Assembly: GCA_023228025.1 (NCBI GenBank) | Contig: JALOCD010000116.1 | Coordinates: 1-12,634 of the forward strand | Direction of reading: 5' to 3' | DNA: 12,634 nucleotides | DNA from: Prolixibacteraceae bacterium | GTDB taxonomy: Bacteria > Bacteroidota > Bacteroidia > Bacteroidales > Prolixibacteraceae | Shown here: positions 1-5,397 of the stretch, piece after piece | Layout: each line of letters starts with the position of its first letter | Numbering within the stretch: position 1 is the first letter of the stretch | Position numbers and translations under genes: made by a program | The notes under the pieces: model-generated | Databases searched by the model: none | Told to the model about the DNA's origin: nothing | Seen by the model: only the letters and a program-made list of their open reading frames with translations

Positions 1-1484
1 ATGTTTTTGCCTCTTTCATATATAAATGCCTGAGAAATCTTCTGAGGTTTACCAAGATCCAGTTCAATCCAGGGATTCAAATCCTTTTCTTCAGGTTCCC
101 AAAATGCTCCGGACCAGTCACCATTGGTAACAGCATTTAGTTCGACCCACTGGTGATTGGACCAGTGACCTGAAGGATTTGAAGAGGCTTTCAACGGCTT
201 TAAATAGGAGAGTGAATTCGAATTTGACACGATCGGTTTGATTGCCATCACATTTTCTGCACATTCAAGTTCTACAATGGTATTGATAGGCTGCAAATCT
301 TGTTTTGAAAATTCAATCGTGTATCCAACCGGTTCCCTGGTAAGTTTGATTTCCCCCCCCTTAGCCAGTCTGCAACTCTTAATTTCCATGCCCAGATCTG
401 GAATTGTAATTTTCGGATTGTTGCCTGTCCATTTCAGGATATGCAGGTAAATTGTCTTCCCTTTCCGGGTACTTACTCCCCAGTCGGTTGGTTTTAATGG
501 GCCTCCGCGTGTCCCATAAATGGTACGTCCATAATCCTGAAGCCATTTTCCCATCTCTTTCAACCTTTCAACCTGAAGTGGCTCAATCCTTCCATCCGGC
601 ATTGGCCCAACGTTAAACAGCAAATTGCCATCACCTCCGGCCGACCTTACCAGGCTTTGCAGGCACTGCTCCAGCGATTTTACTTCATCGTTTGGTTTCC
701 AGGCCCATTGGTTGGCGATGGTCATGCAGGTCTCCCATGGACGGTCGTTCTGAAATCCGCCGACCCGTTGCTCCGGCGTATCAAAATCCCCTTTGGCCCC
801 GGTACGGTTGTTGATGATGATATCGGGTTGAATGGTATGGGCAAAATCGATCACCCCCTGACCGCGTATCGCGTCAAAACGCTGCGGTACATCGAACCAC
901 AAAACAAACAGCGGACCGTAGTTCAGCAACAGTTCGGCAACTTGCCTTTTCAGGTAACCGGTATAGGCATCCAGATCGTATTTGGTCCTGGCTACCTGCC
1001 CTCCAGGACTGGTTAACGGGAATTCGGGATGGTGCCAATCGGTAGTGGAATAGTAGGTGCCAAAGGCGATCCCCTGTTTTTTGCATGCCTCGGCCAGTTC
1101 TTTCACAACATCCCTGTGTAGGGGCGAATTCATGACATTAAATTCGGTTTGACGGGTATTCCAAAGGCAGAATCCGTCGTGGTGCTTGGTGGTTAGGATG
1201 ATGTATTTCATTCCTGCCGCCTTGGCAACCGTCACCCAGCTGTTGGCATCAAAATTGGGGGCGTCAAATTTTTTGTAGAGGTTGTCATACTCATCTACCG
1301 GGATCTCGCGACCGCGCGACCAGCCGATCTCAGTGCCTTTGAGTGATACAGGTCCCCAATGGATAAACATCCCAAACCGGGCATCTTTCCACTCCTCCAG
1401 TTTTTGTTTGTTGTTGGTGGGCGTTTGTCCGTTTGAAGTCAAAAATGAAACGAACAGGATTGTAAACAATAGCATCTTTCTCAT
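1..1484 (-). CDS. Secreted GH29 alpha-L-fucosidase, C-terminus cut by window edge
   Basis: Exo-acting alpha-L-fucosidase that would release L-fucose from glycans in the periplasm or outside the cell. Translating the minus strand from the ATG at 1484-1482 gives 494 uninterrupted codons with no stop before the window edge. Residues 1-20 form a signal peptide (basic start, hydrophobic core, ending SNGQ). GH29 hallmarks follow: RFGMFIHWG (36-44), TTKHHDGFCLW (98-108), LWFD with candidate nucleophile D198, GDFDTPEQR with candidate acid/base E238, and GGDGNLLFNVGPMPDGRI (283-300). After the barrel, about 325-410 looks like the family's C-terminal beta domain. From about 430 (SSNPSGHWSNHQWVELN, then PWIELDLGKPQKI) it resembles the start of an F5/8-type C (discoidin) carbohydrate-binding domain, so the full protein is probably 600 residues or more. 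It is the third gene after rhaT and the UroD-like gene on the same strand, 149 bp after the latter. GH29 assignment is firm; substrate linkage is not determined. Confidence 0.93.
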   Translation of the reverse strand, partial: MRKMLLFTILFVSFLTSNGQTPTNNKQKLEEWKDARFGMFIHWGPVSLKGTEIGWSRGREIPVDEYDNLYKKFDAPNFDANSWVTVAKAAGMKYIILTTKHHDGFCLWNTRQTEFNVMNSPLHRDVVKELAEACKKQGIAFGTYYSTTDWHHPEFPLTSPGGQVARTKYDLDAYTGYLKRQVAELLLNYGPLFVLWFDVPQRFDAIRGQGVIDFAHTIQPDIIINNRTGAKGDFDTPEQRVGGFQNDRPWETCMTIANQWAWKPNDEVKSLEQCLQSLVRSAGGDGNLLFNVGPMPDGRIEPLQVERLKEMGKWLQDYGRTIYGTRGGPLKPTDWGVSTRKGKTIYLHILKWTGNNPKITIPDLGMEIKSCRLAKGGEIKLTREPVGYTIEFSKQDLQPINTIVELECAENVMAIKPIVSNSNSLSYLKPLKASSNPSGHWSNHQWVELNAVTNGDWSGAFWEPEEKDLNPWIELDLGKPQKISQAFIYERGKN

Positions 1485-1517
1485 TTGTATGTAATTTGAA
1501 TAATTAGTTTGCCAAAT

Positions 1518-1595
1518 CCTTGGTGTTTCCCTTTGAGACCTTCGCGGTAAAATTATTGAAAATTCACCACAAGGGCCACAAAGGATTTCACAAAG
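1518..1595. repeat. Degenerate 'cacaaagg' dispersed-repeat remnant
   Basis: Two adjoining blocks, 1518-1548 (cct-tggtg-tttcc-ctttgagacc-ttcgcggt) and 1565-1595 (caccacaag, ccacaaagg, tcacaaag), read like decayed copies of the 'ccttcgtggt / accacaaagg' words that occur in intergenic DNA of many bacteria. The second block repeats cacaa(a)g three times at spacings of roughly 10-12 bases. No coding sequence is visible here. Together with the heptamer array at 1599-1633 this fills nearly the whole gap between the UroD-like gene and the fucosidase. That it belongs to a dispersed family is my inference; a genome search would show it. Confidence 0.45.
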
Positions 1596-1598
1596 CCG

Positions 1599-1633
1599 TT
1601 AATTTGTAATCTTTAATCTGTAATTTTTAATTT
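1599..1633. repeat. Heptamer array, 5 units of consensus KTAATYT
   Basis: Five consecutive 7-bp units read ttaattt, gtaatct, ttaatct, gtaattt, ttaattt on the plus strand. The array touches the stop codon of the UroD-like gene (tca at 1634-1636, TGA on the minus strand) with no spacer, so in the mRNA the repeat begins right after translation ends. The unit sequence differs from the other arrays in the window but the 7-bp period is the same. Confidence 0.7.
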
Positions 1634-2884
1634 TCATCTTTTATTAAACTCCTTCACCGCATCAAACATTGCCACAATATTCTCTGGCGGTACATCGGGC
1701 AGTATGTTGTGAACCGTGTTGAAAACGAAACCACCACCGGGAGAAAAGATGTTAAGCCGTTCGAGGACCTGTTTTCTGATTTGTGCAGGAGTACCTACAT
1801 TGAGTGTTCCAACCGTCTCAATACCACCACCCCAGAAGGTACAATCTTTGCCAAACTTCTTTTTTAAGGAATCGGGTTCCATTTGATAGGCATTTGTCTG
1901 CACAGGATTGAAAATCTCAATTCCGGCTTCAATCAGATCAGGCATCAACAACGAAATCGAACCGCACGAATGGATGTAGGTATGCATCTTACTGTGCGAG
2001 TTCACATAGTTGCACAGGATTTTGTGACGAGGCTTGAAAAGGGTACGGTACGTTTCGGCATCCATGAATGGACCCGAACTCATACCCAGGTCATCCCCGA
2101 ATCGTATGATATCGACGATATCCCCCACTGCATTACATACCTTTTCGAGCGTAGCCAAATGTCTTACCAGCAGTTGGTCGAGCAATTTCTCTACATTTTC
2201 GGTATCGCACATCAGGTCCATCAGGAAGTTGTCCATCCTTCTCAGGAAAGTTCCCCATTCGAAGAGGTTGCATCCGCAAACCACCAGCAGTGCTTTGTCT
2301 GTGCTTGCCCTCAGCTTGAGTGTTCTTTCCCTTAGCTGGATCCAAAAATCATCCTCCCCGGCATGGTCCCAGGGGCTGTGCACATCGCGGGCCCACATGA
2401 TCCGTCCCATTTCTGCATCCAGGTTTTCATATGATTCAGGATAGCCATCCACGTATGGGAAGTAGGTCTGATCGAAGAAGGTGGCGCCAACGGGCATTCT
2501 TGATAGCATCCGTTTGCCGTCTGTATCATAAGTGGCAAAGGAGCCATCATTCAAAGCCGACGGTTTAAACCATTTTGGATAGAAAGCGGGAGCACCGTTG
2601 GCCAATGTTGTTGGAATCCAGTCGGAGGGTTGATCATTAAAAGTGCGCCCAATGTCCAGTACATCGACGCCAAACTGGTCGAGAATGGAGATGTCGGGTT
2701 GGGCCAACTGTTGCACCACATCGTATACCAGTATCGGCAAATCGGTACGGCCAAGATGTTTGAGCAGGTTACTGTAAGCAATTGCAGAGATGCCTGAACT
2801 CGGTGTGGCGCTCATGTCGACCGGCACCTTCCCGGTAGGCTGGTGCCGAATGGCCGCTAAAATATGTTCGCTTGAGGTGGTCAT
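1634..2884 (-). CDS. Uroporphyrinogen decarboxylase (UroD/MtaA) family protein
   Basis: A 416-residue cytosolic TIM-barrel protein of the UroD superfamily, which includes haem-pathway decarboxylases and cobalamin-dependent methyltransferases such as MtaA. Visible family features are the N-terminal start ILAAIRHQPTGKVPVD (8-23), FGDDLGMSSGPFMDAETYR (262-280), IHSCGS (304-309) with H305 and C307 as candidate zinc ligands of the methyltransferase branch, and GGGIETVGTLNVGTPAQIR (352-370). The C-terminal part reads GGGFVFNTVHNILPDVPPENI (383-403). The third Cys ligand expected near the C-terminus of MtaA-type enzymes is not seen. It is longer than true HemE (about 350) and lies between a sugar symporter and a fucosidase, so a role in tetrapyrrole synthesis is unlikely. 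Such UroD-like genes are common in Bacteroidota sugar loci but their reaction is, as far as I know, unestablished. No clear Shine-Dalgarno or promoter box is seen upstream; it may be co-transcribed with rhaT across a 180-bp gap. Confidence 0.88.
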   Translation of the reverse strand: MTTSSEHILAAIRHQPTGKVPVDMSATPSSGISAIAYSNLLKHLGRTDLPILVYDVVQQLAQPDISILDQFGVDVLDIGRTFNDQPSDWIPTTLANGAPAFYPKWFKPSALNDGSFATYDTDGKRMLSRMPVGATFFDQTYFPYVDGYPESYENLDAEMGRIMWARDVHSPWDHAGEDDFWIQLRERTLKLRASTDKALLVVCGCNLFEWGTFLRRMDNFLMDLMCDTENVEKLLDQLLVRHLATLEKVCNAVGDIVDIIRFGDDLGMSSGPFMDAETYRTLFKPRHKILCNYVNSHSKMHTYIHSCGSISLLMPDLIEAGIEIFNPVQTNAYQMEPDSLKKKFGKDCTFWGGGIETVGTLNVGTPAQIRKQVLERLNIFSPGGGFVFNTVHNILPDVPPENIVAMFDAVKEFNKR

Positions 2885-2939
2885 TTATTTGTTGTATATT
2901 TTAATTTTTGATAATTCTTTGGTAAATCACTTATCATTA

Positions 2940-2967
2940 AGCTATTGGCTGTTAGCTATTGGCTTTT
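2940..2967. repeat. Heptamer array, 4 units (agctatt/ggctgtt/agctatt/ggctttt)
   Basis: Four 7-bp units alternate between agctatt and ggct(g/t)tt. They sit 55 bp upstream of the UroD-like start codon in the gap between rhaT and that gene. The adjoining bases 2968-3003 hold no recognised feature. The period matches the other arrays in this window while the sequence does not. Confidence 0.6.
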
Positions 2968-3003
2968 GGGAAGTAAAACTAATGCTGATTGGAGCGTTCC
3001 TCC

Positions 3004-3062
3004 CTTTATCCTTTTTACTTTTTACTTTTTACTTTATCCTTTATCCTTTATCCTTTATCCTT
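3004..3062. repeat. Heptamer array, 8 units (ctttatc and cttttta)
   Basis: Eight uninterrupted 7-bp units run from 3004 to 3059: one ctttatc, three cttttta, then four ctttatc, followed by a partial ctt. On the minus strand, which is the mRNA sense for rhaT, this reads as (GATAAAG)n then (TAAAAAG)n starting two bases after the rhaT stop codon (3065-3067). The clean split into two unit types suggests local expansion of each type. It is the longest and most regular array in the window. Confidence 0.8.
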
Positions 3063-3064
3063 GC

Positions 3065-4108
3065 TTACTCCGTTCCGCTTATCCCGATCAGGAATGACGA
3101 TGCAATGATAATCAACAACGATAGGATCATTAATACATAGATTTTTGCTGGCGCGCCTTTCCACTCTTTGCGGAGCAACCCCCATACCGTGGCAAAAACG
3201 ATGGTGAGGGCCATCAGGATTCCCCACGAGGTGAAGGTGTAAGGGCCCATCTTGCTTTTCCCCATGCCGTAGACAATAAACTGGCTGAACCAAAGAAAAC
3301 CGGCAAGTAATCCAAATATATAATTGAGTGTCAGTATTTTGGGTGTCTCCGCCTTACCGTAATTGATCAGTGAACCGTTTTTCCTGCCAAGGTATGCGCA
3401 CCAAACAAGGGTGGTGACAAATGTGCCTGCAAAAAGCACCACCACCATCGGCATCATCGCAAAAAGCGGGTCGACTCCCTGTTGGACGGCGATCGCGGAG
3501 ATGGGGTTTCCCTGTTCGAACCCAAGCGACATGGCAGATCCTGTAAAGCCAACCAAAATGGCAGCCATGGTTCCCTTGACCAGATTGAATTCTCCGATGC
3601 TCTCCTGTTTTTTGGCATCCGACATGGTCTTATCCTTCAGTATTCCTGACCAAGCCGAGAGCGCTATGCCAACAATGGCAACGACAATTCCCAAGATCAA
3701 TAGAGTGCCTCCTTTGCCCTGCATCATCACCTGCAGGCGACCATCGATCAGTGGAGGGATCAGTGTGCCAATGGCTAGCATCAACCCTAAAGACAAGGCA
3801 TACCCCAACGATAATCCGAGGTAACGTAGGGCCAGTCCAAAGGAGAGGTTTCCAACGCCATAGAGCGCACCGAGCAGGAAGACGGTAAGCAGGGTAGAGG
3901 ATGGAGTCGACAAGATAATTATTAGGAAGCCGGGTGCAAATACAAGGCAGGCAATGAAGGGGAATAGAATGTAGGCGCCAATACTAAACACCATCCAGTA
4001 GGTTTCCCAACCCCATCCTTTGATTTTCCCGAACGGGACAGCAAAACTACCCGATGAAAATGCACCAAGGGCAATCAGTAGAATTCCTGTTAAGATTCCA
4101 ATATTCAT
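3065..4108 (-). CDS. rhaT: L-rhamnose/H+ symporter RhaT
   Basis: Inner-membrane symporter of the drug/metabolite-transporter fold that imports L-rhamnose with protons. At 347 residues it matches the usual length (about 344 in E. coli). The ten-helix hydrophobic pattern is plain. Stretches that match the E. coli protein as I recall it include PFGKIKGWGWETYW (25-38), GNLSFGLALRYLGLSLG (86-102), EFNLVKG (173-179), GVDPL (211-215) and FLWFSQFIVYGMG (271-283). The start ATG at 4108-4106 puts the first helix directly at the N-terminus. Its divergent partner is an AraC-family gene 194 bp away, the classic layout for a sugar-responsive regulator and its transporter. No isomerase, kinase or aldolase for rhamnose or fucose is in the window. 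Family members could carry another 6-deoxyhexose, and the neighbouring fucosidase makes L-fucose an alternative cargo. Confidence 0.93.
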   Translation of the reverse strand: MNIGILTGILLIALGAFSSGSFAVPFGKIKGWGWETYWMVFSIGAYILFPFIACLVFAPGFLIIILSTPSSTLLTVFLLGALYGVGNLSFGLALRYLGLSLGYALSLGLMLAIGTLIPPLIDGRLQVMMQGKGGTLLILGIVVAIVGIALSAWSGILKDKTMSDAKKQESIGEFNLVKGTMAAILVGFTGSAMSLGFEQGNPISAIAVQQGVDPLFAMMPMVVVLFAGTFVTTLVWCAYLGRKNGSLINYGKAETPKILTLNYIFGLLAGFLWFSQFIVYGMGKSKMGPYTFTSWGILMALTIVFATVWGLLRKEWKGAPAKIYVLMILSLLIIIASSFLIGISGTE

Positions 4109-4192
4109 TTTTTTGTTGTTTGGTTTTTGAGAGCTGTAAGGAGCGTGTTACCGTTTGGCTATTCACCAGGGTAAACCAACAAATTTTGATCG

Positions 4193-4206
4193 GTTTAACG
4201 TTGAAC
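4193..4206. promoter_or_regulatory. Imperfect palindrome in rhaT-araC intergenic region, possible operator
   Basis: The 14-mer gtttaacgttgaac is symmetric about AACGTT, with 12 of 14 positions matching its reverse complement. It lies in the 194-bp divergent gap (4109-4302) between rhaT and the AraC-family gene, where a shared regulator site is expected. AraC proteins usually bind direct rather than inverted repeats, so this may be a site for something else or chance. Confidence 0.25.
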
Positions 4207-4258
4207 ATTTCAGGTAATTATTTGCACTATTCCGTGATATTATGACGGCTATTTTTTC

Positions 4259-4266
4259 TACTTTTG
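4259..4266 (+). promoter_or_regulatory. Candidate Bacteroidota -7 box for the AraC-family gene
   Basis: tacttttg fits the Bacteroidota sigma-ABfrA -7 consensus TAnnTTTG and ends 36 bp before the ATG at 4303. A convincing -33 TTTG at the usual spacing is not seen. No equally good box was found for rhaT on the other strand; the nearest is AAAATTTG at 4187-4180, with one mismatch. Confidence 0.45.
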
Positions 4267-4302
4267 AAATTGTATCGTAATAAACCTCTCATCTGAAAGA
4301 AT

Positions 4303-5163
4303 ATGTATCTTGAGCAAATCATCGAATCTCTTTCATTCCATCTTCATAATGTTGCATATTTGCGCTTTGATCAAGATTCAGACTATGAAGATATCATCAG
4401 CCCATTTACGAGAATCTATTTGATCACGGAAGGGTGTGGTTCGCTGATAATCGGAAATAACAGGATTGCGCTGGAGGCCGGCCAACTTTACCTGATACCC
4501 AGTTTTACCTCATGCAGTTACCATTTTCTGGAGGGTCTTGCTCATTATTACATTCATTTCAGCATGGACCAACCCAACGGCCTGAATGTTTACAATCTTT
4601 TTTCCATAACGAATCATTTGGTCGCCTGCAAACTGGATTATCAGATTTTGAATAGAATTGTTCAAATCAATCCAGATCTTCAACTGCCTCACCATCACCC
4701 GCGTGTGTATCAGACCAAGCCCTGGATGAACAAAAAAGTTGAGTATCAAACAGCGGCCCAGCATCTCGAAACACTTGGAATAATGAAGCAGCTTTTTTCG
4801 CGGTTTTTGGCAATAGGCAAAAATTATCCGGTTGCCAATATGCTGAAATACAATATTCAACCTATTCTCCTACATATCCGCAATCATCTGGAACAGAACA
4901 TCACGGTAGAAGAGCTGGCTTGCATTGCCTGTTTCTCCAAAGATCATTTTTCGCGCGTTTTTAAGACGATCACCGGATTGGCGCCCTGTGACTATATCAT
5001 CAGCAAGCGGATCGAGCGGGCGCAGTTTTTGCTATTGACTACAGATTTGTCGCACAGTCAGATTATCGAACGAACAGGATTCAGGAGCGCCTCCTATTTT
5101 TCGCGTATCTTTAAAAAGCAGACCTCAATTTCACCGGCACAGTACCGGTTGCAAAGGGGATGA
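4303..5163 (+). CDS. AraC-family transcriptional regulator
   Basis: A 286-residue AraC/XylS-type regulator. Residues 20-90 have the cupin-like sensor pattern (ISPFTRIYLITEGCGSLIIG, then LEAGQLYLIPSFTSCSYHF). Residues 187-286 form the DNA-binding domain with two helix-turn-helix units: ITVEELACIACFSKDHFSRVF (200-220), and SHSQIIERTGFRSASYFSRIFKK (250-272) followed by the family signature SPAQYRLQR (277-285). The middle (100-180) is a linker of unclear structure. It diverges from rhaT and is followed 234 bp later by the co-directional GH2 gene. The likely role is sugar-dependent activation of rhaT and its downstream genes, and possibly of the GH2 gene; the inducer is not known. Confidence 0.93.
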   Translation: MYLEQIIESLSFHLHNVAYLRFDQDSDYEDIISPFTRIYLITEGCGSLIIGNNRIALEAGQLYLIPSFTSCSYHFLEGLAHYYIHFSMDQPNGLNVYNLFSITNHLVACKLDYQILNRIVQINPDLQLPHHHPRVYQTKPWMNKKVEYQTAAQHLETLGIMKQLFSRFLAIGKNYPVANMLKYNIQPILLHIRNHLEQNITVEELACIACFSKDHFSRVFKTITGLAPCDYIISKRIERAQFLLLTTDLSHSQIIERTGFRSASYFSRIFKKQTSISPAQYRLQRG

Positions 5164-5193
5164 TTGGATGGACCAGTGGCTATCATGAGAAAA

Positions 5194-5214
5194 ATTGACA
5201 GTTGACAATTGATA
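5194..5214. repeat. Heptamer array, 3 units (attgaca/gttgaca/attgata)
   Basis: Three 7-bp units start 30 bp after the AraC stop codon. Two further degenerate units, attgtta and attgatt (5224-5237), follow after a 9-base gap. The minus-strand sense of the 5355-5382 array contains closely related words (ttgacaatgg), so the two arrays form a loose inverted pair bracketing the gap before the GH2 gene. Confidence 0.55.
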
Positions 5215-5312
5215 ATGTCGTATATTGTTAATTGATTGAAATATCATAAAATTGGATTCCAATTTTGACCCTGATTATTGCTTTAATTAGCGAATAATTT
5301 ACATCGTATCTT

Positions 5313-5320
5313 TATCTTTG
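5313..5320 (+). promoter_or_regulatory. Candidate -7 box for the GH2 gene
   Basis: tatctttg is a perfect match to TAnnTTTG and lies 77 bp upstream of the GH2 ATG. A good -33 element is not apparent. If real, it gives a short leader that includes the 5355-5382 heptamer array, and the GH2 gene would be transcribed separately from the AraC gene. Confidence 0.5.
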
Positions 5321-5354
5321 TAAAACTCACTAATTCCAAATTATATCATTCTTT

Positions 5355-5382
5355 CAATTGTCCATTATCCATTGTCAACTAC
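5355..5382. repeat. Heptamer array, 4 units (caattgt/ccattat/ccattgt/caactac)
   Basis: Four 7-bp units lie in the presumed leader of the GH2 gene, ending 15 bp before its ATG; a partial copy (tttcaactac) follows directly. The words are the reverse-complement kin of the attgaca array at 5194-5214. Confidence 0.6.
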
Positions 5383-5397
5383 TTTCAACTACTAAAA

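Noticed and set aside
657..1016. Plus-strand open frame of 119 codons
   Set aside because: It lies antisense to the GH29 gene, whose conserved motifs are unbroken on the minus strand; no family features and no promoter of its own.
1..1484. Frameshift or pseudogene in the fucosidase
   Set aside because: Translation through the whole visible 494 codons is continuous and all catalytic motifs are present; the missing 3' end is only the window edge.
1883..2335. Plus-strand open frame of 150 codons
   Set aside because: Antisense to the UroD-family gene; composition follows the opposite strand and no domain is visible.
3004..3062. Tandem repeats as a possible CRISPR array
   Set aside because: Units are 7 bp with no spacers and no cas genes nearby; this is a simple tandem array.
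3363..3824. Plus-strand open frame of 153 codons
   Set aside because: Antisense shadow of rhaT, which has full-length family similarity on the minus strand.
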